DNA of 64,000 nucleotides, taken from positions 324,564-388,563 of the forward strand of contig CABJBF010000003.1 of NCBI GenBank assembly GCA_902363805.1. Direction: 5' to 3'. Every line of letters begins with the position of its first letter. Positions within the stretch are counted from its first letter, which is position 1. The position numbers were made by a program, and so were the translations under genes. Positions 25,442 to 35,147 of the stretch are shown piece after piece. The notes beneath the pieces are model-generated. The model was not told where the DNA came from and did not search any database. It saw only the letters and a program-made list of their open reading frames with translations. This DNA is from Eubacteriaceae bacterium. Its GTDB lineage: Bacteria > Bacillota > Clostridia > Lachnospirales > Lachnospiraceae.

Positions 25442-28390
25442 TTAATTTTTATTTTCAAATAAATTGTAGATATTTTTAAACATATCTTTGTTTTCTTCTA
25501 TTCTTCCTTCGTTTCCAATAACGCAAACATAATATTCTTTAAGTGCATCTGCAACAAGGCTTCCACAGTTTCTGATTGCATTTGTTGTAGTACTTAACAC
25601 CTGACTTCTTTCTTTTTTAAGATTTTCAAAAGTATTATGGTTAAAATACAATGTTAACAATCTTCCACCTTCGCTACACGGTGTGCGTGGCTGGTCGTAT
25701 TCACTTATAGTTCCGATAATAAATTTGCGCATATCTCTGTCACCGGCATTAAAATTATTGATGTAATCCACAACATTTTCATAGATTTCATTTGTTTCTT
25801 TTAATTTAGGGTCTCTGTAAGATGTAAACATTGCAACACCCTGTTTTGTAAAGAAGTTGCTACAGCCATACGCGCCACCTTTTACTCTTACGTTATTCCA
25901 CAAATATTCATAAACTAAAATAGTTTTAAGTACTGATAAAGTTCCTGTATATGGATATTTGTCTGTATCAAATTGTCCTGCTCTTACTACATATTGCACC
26001 TGACTTGATGTTTTAAATCCTTCATTTAATACATTCTTTGCAAATTTTTCCACTTTATCGCTACTCAATATACTACTGTCAGGTTCTTTGTCATATAATG
26101 AATCTGTCATATCTTCCACTAATCCCGGTAAACTGTCATATTCATCATCCTTGCATACATAACTGATAACAAGATTTTCTTTTCTAAAGACATACTCTGT
26201 AAGCAATTTTAATTTTGCTGCTACTTCCTCTTTTACATTTTCAAAATTGTTGGCTATATCTTCAATAAATTTGTAAAATGTAATTCCAGCATAATTTTCC
26301 CTTCTATACATCGTCTCTGAGAAATATGAGCCTGCTCTAAGTGCTGCAGCAGAATCTCCACTTTCCATAAGTGTATTCTGAAGTCTTGCTTTTATTTCAT
26401 CTATAATTTCTTTTAATCTCTTATAGTCATCAAATTTTGTAGTAAGCATAACTTCTTTTGCAATTTCAAATGCCTTATCCATTCTGCTTATCATCGACTT
26501 AAAATTAACTTCAACTCGATGTTCGAACTTATTCTTTTCAATTGCATCCGGATATAATGTTGCATCAACATATATTCCACCAATATTTTTATTTATTTCA
26601 TTTGCAAGCTGAGTGTAATTATAACTTTCCGTATTCATATATCCTGCAGTATTTTTCAGCAAACCAATATATGGTAAAAGTTCCGTAGGTATATTTTTAC
26701 AGTCAAATGACAATATTGCATAACCTATTCCGTTAGTAAAGCAGTCATAATAAACCGTAGGTATTCCATTAATTTCTCTTATCTGAGACTTTATAGTTCT
26801 TGGTTCAGGGTCAATATCACTTATTTCCAACATCGGTATCTTCTTTAAATCTTCTTCAGGTGATGGTTCTTCCTGATACTTCTTTAATGCCTTTGTGTCT
26901 GCAACTAACTTATCAATTTCACTCTTTGAAAGAGTTGCCTTTTTTGCAGTTAACTTGTCCGCTAATTCTTTTTCAGTTTCTGCTACAAGACCTTTTTTTG
27001 GCTTAAGGACTACTGTTGATTCAATTTTGCTGTTTAAAACATACTTTTCAATTAATTTTTCAAAATAATCTGTCTCAACCATTTTCTTTAAAAACGCATA
27101 TGTTTCATTGCATTCTACATATATAAATGGCTGATTTTCATCGTAAATCCAACTTTCATACATCTGAAGACCAATCATTAATCCTCTTGGCCAACGTCCG
27201 AAATCACTTTCACGATATTTAAATTCCAAATTATTAATTGTAGCAATAAGGCTTTCTTTTTCGATACCATTTTGTATTATTTCTTCTAATCCACTTTTTA
27301 TTATTGCCTTAAATTTATCCTTATCTTCATAATTTGCATATTTAGCTACTATAGACCAATATGGTTGTAAAATTCCTGACTCATATGTGCTTTCTACGTT
27401 CTTTCCTATGCCTGCATCTATAATCTTTTGTTTTAAAACTGCACCCGGCATTGTCATAAGTACATAATCAAGTACCTGGAACGCCAACACTTCTTCTTTA
27501 TTAAGTGTTGTGTCTAAAACTACATTCCATGACAAAATAGTATTGTCTTCTTCTGATTCACCATCTGATATAGGGTAGTAACTTTCAACCTCTGTCGGTT
27601 TATCAAATGGCTTCTGAATTTTTATTTCAGAATCTATCTCTAATGTATCATATTTGCTCAAATATTCTTTATCTATAAAACGGAGTTTTTCTTCCATATC
27701 CATATCTCCGTACAAATATATAAAGCTATTTGACGGATGATAATATTTTCTGTGAAAATCCAAATATTCCTCGTAAGTTAAATCAGGTATTGATATCGGA
27801 TCTCCACCTGACTCAAAACCGTATGTTGTATCCGGAAAAAGTGAATGTAATACCTGTCTGTCAAGAACTCCTGCTACTGATGAAAATGCTCCCTTCATTT
27901 CGTTATAAACTACACCATTTATTTTCAACTCATCTTCCGGTGATTCTAACTCGTAATGCCATCCTTCCTGCTTAAAAATCTCCTGATGATTATATATTTG
28001 TGGATTAAATACTGCATCCAAATAAACATCCATTATATTTTGAAAATCTTTTTCATTACAACTTGCAAGCGGATACACAGTCTTGTCCGGATATGTCATT
28101 GCATTTAAAAATGTATTAAGTGACCCCTTTACGAGTTCAATAAATGGGTCTTTTACCGGAAATTTATCTGAACCGCAAAGAACTGTGTGTTCTATTATAT
28201 GTGGTACTCCTGTATCGTCATTTACCGGTGTTCTAAAACCAATATTAAAAACTTTATTATTATCATCATTTGATAATAACGCAATTCTTGCTCCTGTCTT
28301 TTTGTGCTTTAATAAATAAGCCTGTGAATTTAAGTCTTCCATATAATATTGTTTTATAATTTCATATTCTTTGATATCTTTTACTGCCAT
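25442..28390 (-). CDS. M16C insulinase-family metallopeptidase (presequence-protease type)
   Basis: A 982-residue cytosolic zinc protease of the PreP/Cym1 type that degrades unstructured peptides in a closed chamber. The inverted zinc motif H-x-x-E-H is in TGVPHIIEHTVLCGSDKFPV (~60), with the distal Glu expected in VVYNEMKGAFSSV. The substrate-facing signature SLNTFLNAMTYPDKTVYPLA follows. The M16C-associated middle region (~470-700) and the C-terminal inactive M16 half (LKTILVYEYLWNNVRVKGGA, the R/Y pair contacting substrate) are complete. Full family length. The gene stands alone. Confidence 0.93.
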   Translation of the reverse strand: MAVKDIKEYEIIKQYYMEDLNSQAYLLKHKKTGARIALLSNDDNNKVFNIGFRTPVNDDTGVPHIIEHTVLCGSDKFPVKDPFIELVKGSLNTFLNAMTYPDKTVYPLASCNEKDFQNIMDVYLDAVFNPQIYNHQEIFKQEGWHYELESPEDELKINGVVYNEMKGAFSSVAGVLDRQVLHSLFPDTTYGFESGGDPISIPDLTYEEYLDFHRKYYHPSNSFIYLYGDMDMEEKLRFIDKEYLSKYDTLEIDSEIKIQKPFDKPTEVESYYPISDGESEEDNTILSWNVVLDTTLNKEEVLAFQVLDYVLMTMPGAVLKQKIIDAGIGKNVESTYESGILQPYWSIVAKYANYEDKDKFKAIIKSGLEEIIQNGIEKESLIATINNLEFKYRESDFGRWPRGLMIGLQMYESWIYDENQPFIYVECNETYAFLKKMVETDYFEKLIEKYVLNSKIESTVVLKPKKGLVAETEKELADKLTAKKATLSKSEIDKLVADTKALKKYQEEPSPEEDLKKIPMLEISDIDPEPRTIKSQIREINGIPTVYYDCFTNGIGYAILSFDCKNIPTELLPYIGLLKNTAGYMNTESYNYTQLANEINKNIGGIYVDATLYPDAIEKNKFEHRVEVNFKSMISRMDKAFEIAKEVMLTTKFDDYKRLKEIIDEIKARLQNTLMESGDSAAALRAGSYFSETMYRRENYAGITFYKFIEDIANNFENVKEEVAAKLKLLTEYVFRKENLVISYVCKDDEYDSLPGLVEDMTDSLYDKEPDSSILSSDKVEKFAKNVLNEGFKTSSQVQYVVRAGQFDTDKYPYTGTLSVLKTILVYEYLWNNVRVKGGAYGCSNFFTKQGVAMFTSYRDPKLKETNEIYENVVDYINNFNAGDRDMRKFIIGTISEYDQPRTPCSEGGRLLTLYFNHNTFENLKKERSQVLSTTTNAIRNCGSLVADALKEYYVCVIGNEGRIEENKDMFKNIYNLFENKN

Positions 28391-28680
28391 TAATTTTTCC
28401 TTTCCATAATATTTTTCTTTTTAAGATGTTCGGTCAAAAATATCTTATGAATTATCACTCGCTATTCGCTCTAACATAAATGTGCCATCATTTTATACTA
28501 TTCACCGTGTTATCTTAATATATTATCAACTTCAACTAAAAATCTATTCAACCGATATACTCGTTCTATATTCTAACACATTTAATTTTTTTCTTCATTA
28601 ACAATAATTTTTTTATCTAATTTTATATAGCAATAAATTTTTTATCTGATTTTAATTCTTATTTTATTTTCGGGCTTCAT
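28391..28680. other. Divergent spacer upstream of the M16C protease and birA
   Basis: A/T-rich, no gene. The words AGATGTTCGGTCAAAAATATCTT at 28424-28446 faintly resemble the start of the ATGATGCC elements and may be a decayed copy. The birA promoter is listed separately. Confidence 0.4.
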
Positions 28681-28708
28681 TTGATATTTTATTCATATTT
28701 GTTATACT
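28681..28708 (+). promoter_or_regulatory. birA promoter
   Basis: TTGATA, 16-base spacer, TATACT, then an AGGAGG ribosome site and the ATG at 28733. No BirA operator palindrome is apparent. Confidence 0.7.
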
Positions 28709-28732
28709 TATAGAAGCATTAGGAGGAATATT

Positions 28733-29704
28733 ATGAGCGTTAAAGATGAAGTTTTACATATGCTTGAAGCAAATAAAGGAAGGTATTTTTCAGGAGCTAC
28801 TCTTGCAAAAGAATTAAACGTTAGCAGAAATTCTATTTGGAAAGCAATCAAGTCTTTAGAAAATGAAGGGTATAAGATTTCGGCTGCTACAAATAAAGGT
28901 TATTGTCTTGAACAATCAAATGATATTTTAAGTAAGCACAGTGTTGGTGAGTTCTTAAAATATCCTTTAGATATCCACGTATATGATACAATTTCTTCAA
29001 CTAATACTGTTTTAAAAGAAATGGCTGAAGATGGTGCAAAAGAAGGAACTGTTCTTGTAGCCAGCGAACAGACTTTAGGTCGTGGTCGTATGGGAAGAAA
29101 ATTTGTTTCACCTGCCGATACAGGAATTTATTTTAGTATACTACTTCGTCCTGATATTCCTGCCAGTGATTCACTTTTTTTAACTACAAGCGCAGCAGTT
29201 GCAGTTGCTAAGGCAATTGAAGATGTTTCCGATAAAAAGGCAAAAATAAAATGGGTCAACGATGTTTTTGTAGATAACAAAAAAGTATGTGGAATATTAA
29301 CTGAAGCTACTTTTAATATGGAAACAGGCAAACTTAACTATGCAATTGTCGGAATCGGTATTAATGTTTGTTTTCCTGAAGGTGGATTTCCTGAAGAAAT
29401 CGACAAAGTTGCTACAGCTATATTTGACAAAGAAAGCGATTCCATTAACAAGCGTAGCAAATTATTAGCTCATGTCTTAAATTACTTTATGGACTTTTAC
29501 AATTCATTTGAATCAAAGAGTTACCTTAAAGAATATATTGACCGCTCTATATTATTAGGAAAAAATATTACTGTTATTGACAAAGATGGTAACAAGCCTG
29601 CCAAGGCAATTTCAATTGACGATGAATGTCATCTTCTTGTCAGATTTGAAGACGGAACTGAAAAACTTCTTTCTTCCGGAGAAGTTAGTATAAAATTGGA
29701 TTAA
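28733..29704 (+). CDS. birA: Bifunctional biotin--[acetyl-CoA-carboxylase] ligase/repressor
   Basis: A 323-residue BirA with an N-terminal winged helix (GATLAKELNVSRNSIWKAIK, ~20-60), so it may also repress biotin genes. The ligase domain shows SSTNTVLKEMAEDG, the biotinyl-AMP loop EQTLGRGRMGRKFVSPADTG (G-R-G-R-x-G-R), IKWVNDVFVDNKKVCGILTE with the catalytic Lys, and YAIVGIGINV. The C-terminal SH3-like domain is present (LLGKNITVIDKDGNKPAKAI). It ends at a shared bidirectional terminator with degV. Confidence 0.93.
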   Translation: MSVKDEVLHMLEANKGRYFSGATLAKELNVSRNSIWKAIKSLENEGYKISAATNKGYCLEQSNDILSKHSVGEFLKYPLDIHVYDTISSTNTVLKEMAEDGAKEGTVLVASEQTLGRGRMGRKFVSPADTGIYFSILLRPDIPASDSLFLTTSAAVAVAKAIEDVSDKKAKIKWVNDVFVDNKKVCGILTEATFNMETGKLNYAIVGIGINVCFPEGGFPEEIDKVATAIFDKESDSINKRSKLLAHVLNYFMDFYNSFESKSYLKEYIDRSILLGKNITVIDKDGNKPAKAISIDDECHLLVRFEDGTEKLLSSGEVSIKLD

Positions 29705-29766
29705 TTTCACACATATTAAAAATATCTGATTCATAATATATATGTTTATTTTAGATTTGTTAATTA

Positions 29767-29811
29767 TACACTAACAGCCAGACTTTTTGGAAGCCTGGCT
29801 GTTAGTGTATA
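29767..29811. terminator. Bidirectional terminator between birA and the DegV gene
   Basis: ATACACTAACAGCCAG and CTGGCTGTTAGTGTAT, 16-bp perfect arms with a T-rich loop between convergent genes. Confidence 0.75.
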
Positions 29812-29917
29812 GTATACAATATATATGCAATACCAAAGTCATACAATCTGGTACAGATTCTTTTTGTAATTTTCATCTCTGTATTTATCTTGGTATCACT
29901 TCAATTAATAATTTTTT

Positions 29918-30781
29918 TTATTTATTTTCTCCTATGAAGAACAAACCAACTGTTCCTGGTCCTGCATGAGTTCCAATCGTAGGACTTAGCATTCCTATGA
30001 TTACTTTTTCTACCCCACATTCTTCTTTTATTTTATCAGCTACTTTATTGGCATCTTCTATACAATCACCATGTACAATGAATGCAACTTTATTTTCATA
30101 ACCTGCGCCTTCTTTTTTCATAGAATCAACCAGACTCTGTAATGCTTTCTTTCTTCCACGAACATTCTGGAATGGTTTTAATTCTCCTTCATTTGTTACA
30201 TGAAGTACAGGTTTTACATGTATTAAAGTTCCTACAACTGCAGTTGTTTTTGATACTCTTCCACCTCTATGTAAATGGAATAAATCATCTACAGTAAAGT
30301 AATGGCACATATGATTTAAATTTTCTTCAATCCATGCCTTTACTTCTTCTAAACTTTTACCTTCTTTTTTCAGAGTTGCAGCTTTATATACTAAAAGCCC
30401 CTGACCTAAAGATGCCGCTTTTGAATCAATAACAACAATATTACTATCCGGAAATTCTTCTTTTAAGTCCTCTGCTGCAATTCGTGCTGAATTATAACTA
30501 ACACTTAATGCAGATGAAAATGCAATGTGCAATATGTCTTTTCCCTGATTCAAAATACTTCTAAACATCTCTGTTGCATATTCCGGATTGCATCCCATCG
30601 TTGTAGGCATCGCACCTTTTCTCATGAGTTCAAAGAATTCATGCGGCTCAATATTTTTTTCATCTCCGTATATCACTCCGTCTATACTATAATATAAAGG
30701 GAGGCAAGGAATATCATATTCCTGTAAGATTTCTTTTGGCAAATCACTTGCTGAATCTGTTACAATAACATAATCTCTCAT
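29918..30781 (-). CDS. DegV-family fatty-acid-binding protein
   Basis: A 287-residue DegV/FakB-like protein. These bind a fatty acid and present it to FakA for phosphorylation. The family start IVTDSASDLPKEILQEYDIP, the TTMGCNPEYATEMF loop (T-S-x-P-S position), HIAFSSALSVSYNSARIAAE and LHRGGRVSKTTAVVGTL are all visible; the C-terminus GMLSPTIGTHAGPGTVGLFF closes over the acyl pocket. The fakA partner is not in the window. Confidence 0.88.
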   Translation of the reverse strand: MRDYVIVTDSASDLPKEILQEYDIPCLPLYYSIDGVIYGDEKNIEPHEFFELMRKGAMPTTMGCNPEYATEMFRSILNQGKDILHIAFSSALSVSYNSARIAAEDLKEEFPDSNIVVIDSKAASLGQGLLVYKAATLKKEGKSLEEVKAWIEENLNHMCHYFTVDDLFHLHRGGRVSKTTAVVGTLIHVKPVLHVTNEGELKPFQNVRGRKKALQSLVDSMKKEGAGYENKVAFIVHGDCIEDANKVADKIKEECGVEKVIIGMLSPTIGTHAGPGTVGLFFIGENK

Positions 30782-30908
30782 ATTATCTACATTCCTTTCA
30801 ACCTAAACAAAATGTCATTTATTTTCGTTAATATCATATCATTGTAACATTTCTATTTCTACAACTCTACAAAAGAAATTGTTTATTATCTTGTTATATT
30901 TCTTATTT

Positions 30909-31274
30909 TCATCCATAAATAGCTGATTTTCTAACTATTATTTGTTTTTCTTTTCCAGCAACACTTGTATACTTCTCTGTAACTATTATGTCCAACATTC
31001 CTTCTTTATAATCAGCTGAAATAACCTCTATTTCATAATCTGATGTTCCACTAACATTATACGCTATATTATTCAAGCAAAAATTCATCATATCTTCGTT
31101 GTTTTTGAATTTAGCCTTTTTATTCTGACTTACCTTTACAGTCTGCTTTACAGCTGCTGCGACTGCTCTATTTAGTTCTGTTTCTCTTGAACTATTTTCT
31201 TCTAATGACATAATAGTCATACTTGCAATCATAAATGACACAATTAATCCAATCACTATTGCGATTTGCTTCAC
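30909..31274 (-). CDS. TadE-like pseudopilin, last gene of the pilus operon
   Basis: A 121-residue protein with an N-terminal hydrophobic helix (IAIVIGLIVSFMIASMTIMS) followed by a soluble domain (SGTSDYEIEVISADYKEGML, IIVTEKYTSVAGKEK). The layout, one leading helix and a small periplasm-facing domain, is like TadE/TadF minor pilins, but sequence identity is too low to be sure. The start overlaps the last base of the adhesin gene, which supports translation coupling. No prepilin peptidase leader is obvious. Confidence 0.5.
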   Translation of the reverse strand: MKQIAIVIGLIVSFMIASMTIMSLEENSSRETELNRAVAAAVKQTVKVSQNKKAKFKNNEDMMNFCLNNIAYNVSGTSDYEIEVISADYKEGMLDIIVTEKYTSVAGKEKQIIVRKSAIYG

Positions 31275-33961
31275 TAATTTCTTCCTTTCTTAATGTTATT
31301 TATCATTTCTTTTGACATTTTATATTTTTTTATTCCCTCTCCTTTCTTTTTATTAAGACTTTCTTCCAGTTTATTTTTTAATGTAAGATTCCATTTGGAA
31401 TTTTTATTTAACGTATCCATATATTCCTTTGAAACAAATCTAACCATAGGATTATAGTTATTATTATTTATAATATAAACACCAAATTTCTTTTCTGTAT
31501 AAGAACTATCATCTCCGGCATTTGTACAAACTGTCACTATAAATTCTGCAATAGACTCTGTATTTATAAACTTCTCAGTTAGTACGATATCTGAGTTATT
31601 TATATCTTCAAATTCTTTATTCTTACCTCTTTCATAATAGTTTTTACCAGTTATTACGTCAGTTATCCTTTGTATATATAGTGGATATTTTGTATTTGAA
31701 TATACATCATCAGTAACTGTTACCTTTTTTACCAATTCATCCATATCTAATTTTATATTCTGATTAACCACGTAATATCTATCAGTAGCATTTATAAATA
31801 AATTTACAACTTTTTCTTTTTCCCATTGAGCATATAATACCCTGTTTCCATTTGCATATAATATTCCACCAGGTTTTAAAGTTGCTCCATTGCCGTCACT
31901 TTGGAAATTCCAATGTTTATTTTCTACTGTATCATATCCATTTCTTTTGACTGTAACACCACTTATTATTATGTCTTCCTGCCAAAATTTAATCTGATTA
32001 TCAGGCATTCCTAAAACCCGTTCAGAAGTATTTTTATTAAATATAACATCATATTTTTCACTTATTATTATTTCATTATCCACATAAGTTTTTACAAATT
32101 TGGTTGGTCTCAAAAGCTTATTTTCACCAATATTTCGTACCGAAAACTTTTTTACACAATTTTGGTTATTTAATTCTGCAACTGCATCACCTACATAATA
32201 TAATTCACTCTGTGCATCTGTACTATATTCAACCTGTGCAATTATTGTTCCCGGGTCAGTTAATGTTGTCCTTATAACTGCAACATATCCGCTAGGTTTT
32301 AGCAATCTGTCTATTATTGATATGTATGTCTGTCTGGTAAGATATACTTCATTACTTTCATCTACACTTGCTATGCTAAACATTTGAAACTTTCCTCTTA
32401 CATACACACCCATTCCGTTTTTAGCACAATTATTTTGATATATGTTATTGTCCGTCAGTAAAAAGTTAGCTTTTTCACCTATATATACACCCCCGCCATT
32501 ATTGTATGCATAATTATTATTTATGTAACTTCCCATCCACATATTAACCGTAGCTGTATTGCCAATATAAAGGCCTCCTCCGTTTCGTGAAGAATTGTTA
32601 TTTATTGAGGTATTTCTCATCAAAACAGAAGAATCCGTGCATATTCCACCACCTTTATCAACAGCTCCATTTTCACCTATTATACTATTATAAAGTTTTA
32701 CAGCTCCGCCGTTTATATCCTCTACATTCATACCTATATATATTCCACCTGCATTATCATAACTTGAATTGTTAAATACATTTATAGATTCAATAGTTAT
32801 TTTAGAATCTTCTCCACAAGCTATTCCGCCTCCTAAATTTCCGGATATATTTCCTATAATCCTTGCATTATATATAACGGTGCATCCTCCATGTCCATAC
32901 CCTACACCACCATTACATCTTACTCCACCACCACTTCCTCTTGATTCGTTTCCACTAATTGTCGGTGCAGTACTGCCTGACCCAAGAATAAGACCTGCCT
33001 GATATCCTGAGAATACGCCTCCGGCACTGGCTCCGGCATCATTGCCATATATCCATCCATCATTTATATTTACAATTGTTCCTAATCCTGTTCCAAATAT
33101 GCCTCCACCTTCCTCACCTGATTTGTTATTATGTATTATTCCTGCAGTCATTAATAAATGCGAAGAACCACCTATGTAAATTCCTCCGCCTTCTTCTAAT
33201 GCTTCATTTTCAAAAATTTCACCATCATATATCCTTAATTCTGAATAATTTCCAACATATACTCCACCACCCTGACTTAGAGTAAAACATTTATATATTT
33301 GTGCTCCGGGCCATATATTGCACACTCCGCCTTTAATGGTAATTCCTCCGCCTTTTACTCCATCACAGTCATGAATAATTCCATATACATTCAATGTTCC
33401 TGTGCTTCTAACCGCTCCTGCTTCCGTCTCGCCATTATAATTAGTAACATTTTTTACTACACATGCATTTCCAATCGTTCCTGTTGAACTGTCATCAACT
33501 TTTATAAACCCTTTTGTTGCAAAAGAAATTTGATTCTTTTTTCCATCAAGATATAACTTATATCCACCCATTCCATCGCCAAAATGAACTTCCGCTCCAT
33601 CTGAGATTTTAAAACAATATTTATCTGATTTATTTACATCATCGCTTATGTCTTTACTTCTACTAATAGTTCTTTCACCACCTGATGAATAAAGCATATA
33701 TCTTCCTTGAGTTACTTTTATTCCATCTTTAATTTTTATATTACCAACTATGGCAATATATACTACGCTTGTTTTTTTGTTATTGCTAAATATATTTTTT
33801 AATTTACTTTCTGTTTGCACAAGATACGGATTACTTCTACTTCCATTTTCTGTAGTCGCGCCATAAACATTGTTTTGCAAAAGAACCATACAGCAAAAAG
33901 CAAGCACAACGCATACTTTCAAAATATTTTTTTCTATTACTACACTCCATTTTCCAATCAT
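31274..33961 (-). CDS. Large beta-helix surface adhesin with InlB-type repeat
   Basis: An 895-residue exported protein encoded inside the tad-like operon. Signal peptide at residues 1-34 (VCVVLAFCCMVLLQNNVYGA). Residues ~190-520 contain about ten Gly-rich turns every 25-35 residues (GGGVYVGNYSEL, GGGIYIGGSSHL, GGGIFGTGLG, GGGVRCNGG, GGGIACGED, GGGLYIGNT, GGGVYIGEK), each preceded by an I-x-x-N turn. This is the pattern of right-handed parallel beta-helices such as polymorphic membrane proteins. Residues ~680-740 resemble an InlB B-repeat (ITVKRNGYD-like VTVKRNGYDTVENKHWN, GGILYANGNRVLYAQWEKE). No LPXTG signal; the C-terminus is basic. Start overlaps the previous stop as ATGA. It may be a pilus-tip or pilus-exported adhesin; this is inference from location. 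Confidence 0.7.
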   Translation of the reverse strand: MIGKWSVVIEKNILKVCVVLAFCCMVLLQNNVYGATTENGSRSNPYLVQTESKLKNIFSNNKKTSVVYIAIVGNIKIKDGIKVTQGRYMLYSSGGERTISRSKDISDDVNKSDKYCFKISDGAEVHFGDGMGGYKLYLDGKKNQISFATKGFIKVDDSSTGTIGNACVVKNVTNYNGETEAGAVRSTGTLNVYGIIHDCDGVKGGGITIKGGVCNIWPGAQIYKCFTLSQGGGVYVGNYSELRIYDGEIFENEALEEGGGIYIGGSSHLLMTAGIIHNNKSGEEGGGIFGTGLGTIVNINDGWIYGNDAGASAGGVFSGYQAGLILGSGSTAPTISGNESRGSGGGVRCNGGVGYGHGGCTVIYNARIIGNISGNLGGGIACGEDSKITIESINVFNNSSYDNAGGIYIGMNVEDINGGAVKLYNSIIGENGAVDKGGGICTDSSVLMRNTSINNNSSRNGGGLYIGNTATVNMWMGSYINNNYAYNNGGGVYIGEKANFLLTDNNIYQNNCAKNGMGVYVRGKFQMFSIASVDESNEVYLTRQTYISIIDRLLKPSGYVAVIRTTLTDPGTIIAQVEYSTDAQSELYYVGDAVAELNNQNCVKKFSVRNIGENKLLRPTKFVKTYVDNEIIISEKYDVIFNKNTSERVLGMPDNQIKFWQEDIIISGVTVKRNGYDTVENKHWNFQSDGNGATLKPGGILYANGNRVLYAQWEKEKVVNLFINATDRYYVVNQNIKLDMDELVKKVTVTDDVYSNTKYPLYIQRITDVITGKNYYERGKNKEFEDINNSDIVLTEKFINTESIAEFIVTVCTNAGDDSSYTEKKFGVYIINNNNYNPMVRFVSKEYMDTLNKNSKWNLTLKNKLEESLNKKKGEGIKKYKMSKEMINNIKKGRN

Positions 33962-34302
33962 CTTGCATACCCCTCAATCACAACTTTTTTACTCTTGTTT
34001 TCTCCAAACATTTGATAAATTGGAAACGTTATATTATATTCCATACTAACATAACAACTTAGTTCATTTTCTGATAATGAATTATCTTCTGTAACCAACA
34101 TATATCCTTTTTCACCGGCTTCTTCTTTACATTGTTTGATAACTTGTGCATCGCAATTACTATCCTCTATACGATTAACTGCTACATTATAAAAATCCCT
34201 CGCTTTTACATTTTGATTTTCCGTGCTTATATACGACGAAAAAACTATACAGGCTATTGTTACTACTATAACTATAGAAAACATTTCTATTGCCAGTTTC
34301 AT
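33958..34302 (-). CDS. TadE-like pseudopilin
   Basis: A 114-residue protein with an acidic Glu in the leading helix region (KLAIEMFSIVIVVTIACIVF), recalling the conserved E of TadE (x-E-F/M). A ~75-residue soluble part with three Cys residues (EDSNCDAQVIKQCKEEAGEK, SENELSCYVSMEY) follows. Minor pilins of this type prime or cap Tad pili. The stop overlaps the adhesin ATG, so the two are coupled. Confidence 0.55.
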   Translation of the reverse strand: MKLAIEMFSIVIVVTIACIVFSSYISTENQNVKARDFYNVAVNRIEDSNCDAQVIKQCKEEAGEKGYMLVTEDNSLSENELSCYVSMEYNITFPIYQMFGENKSKKVVIEGYAR

Positions 34303-34364
34303 CTTTTTCCTCCTCTAATTTAACATTGACTTTTTATTTCCTGGCCAATCTGTATTACCATTGC

Positions 34365-34769
34365 TTATTCCACTACAACATTCATATTCCTAATACTTTT
34401 AATGCCACTTTCACCTCTTACAATACATTTAATGTTATATACACCTCTGTGAAACACATCTACATCTCCATATATTTTCAATTTATCTGTTATATCTTTT
34501 CCATCATAATCCCTTGCACTAATTTGATTTGTCACATCAAAACTTTTATCTAAATATGTAACATATATAACATCGTCACCTACAATAATAGGGCATTTCT
34601 TTTTGTATTCTTCCGAAAACTCTCTGTTAGTATTACTTCCTTCACAGTTGTATGTAGGCATTATTTTTTTAATACTTGTGTTTGTTATAATGCTAATAAG
34701 TGCAACAATAATTACACCAATTACCGCATATTGAATAGTTTGTCCATGTTCGCTTAAAAATACTTCCAT
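34365..34769 (-). CDS. Pilin-like protein with Ig-like domain
   Basis: A 134-residue protein beginning MEVFLSEHGQTIQYAVIGVI, the same E-H-G-[QEK]-x-I leader and hydrophobic helix as the three short peptides of this operon. Residues ~70-134 look like a small Ig-like/DUF5011-type sandwich (ITDKLKIYGDVDVFHRGVYN, IKCIVRGESGIKSIRNMNVV). It could be a major pilin with an exposed domain. Start ATG at 34769; the 46-residue peptide gene ends 4 bases upstream with the AGGAGG ribosome site inside its tail. Confidence 0.6.
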   Translation of the reverse strand: MEVFLSEHGQTIQYAVIGVIIVALISIITNTSIKKIMPTYNCEGSNTNREFSEEYKKKCPIIVGDDVIYVTYLDKSFDVTNQISARDYDGKDITDKLKIYGDVDVFHRGVYNIKCIVRGESGIKSIRNMNVVVE

Positions 34770-34772
34770 GCG

Positions 34773-34913
34773 TTATCCTCCTACCAGTTTTGTAAAAAAA
34801 TCTACATTCATTCCCGCTGCAGTATACATAATTGCAATAGACAAAATTATTAATATTACCGAAATAATTCCACTTATAATTATCTCACCATGTTCTTCTA
34901 ATAAATTCTCCAT
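34773..34913 (-). CDS. 46-residue prepilin-like peptide
   Basis: Reads MENLLEEHGEIIISGIISVI, a long hydrophobic helix, then TAAGMNVDFFTKLVGG. It is short, single-helix and Gly-containing in the leader (E-E-H-G), like Flp-type pilins cleaved after Gly by a TadV-type peptidase. Flp pilins normally have Glu at mature position 5; here that position is Ile or Ser. Ribosome site GGAAGG precedes the ATG. The AGGAGG that serves the next gene lies at its own 3' end. Confidence 0.6.
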   Translation of the reverse strand: MENLLEEHGEIIISGIISVILIILSIAIMYTAAGMNVDFFTKLVGG

Positions 34914-35039
34914 TCTCTACCTTCCTTTTATCCCAAATTACTCTATTCTTCCATTTGTTCTTTTTATAATATAAGGTTCGACTTTTACTATTTTTATAAA
35001 TCAAAAACTTATTTTCATATTATTTTTACTCTCATAAAA

Positions 35040-35147
35040 CTATGTAACCTGCTGTAACACATGGTAAAATCCCGCAGCAATGAACAAAAATAATATTCCA
35101 TAAATCAAAGTCTGACCCAATTCAGATAATAATAATTTCATTTTCAT
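35040..35147 (-). CDS. 35-residue prepilin-like peptide
   Basis: Reads MKMKLLLSELGQTLIYGILF then LFIAAGFYHVLQQVT. The leader S-E-L-G-Q-T parallels S-E-H-G-Q-T of the 134-residue neighbour. Its start overlaps the stop of the TadB/C gene by 4 bases (ATGA), strong evidence that it is translated. Very small for a pilin; it may be a minor subunit or a regulator of the assembly platform. Confidence 0.55.
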   Translation of the reverse strand: MKMKLLLSELGQTLIYGILFLFIAAGFYHVLQQVT

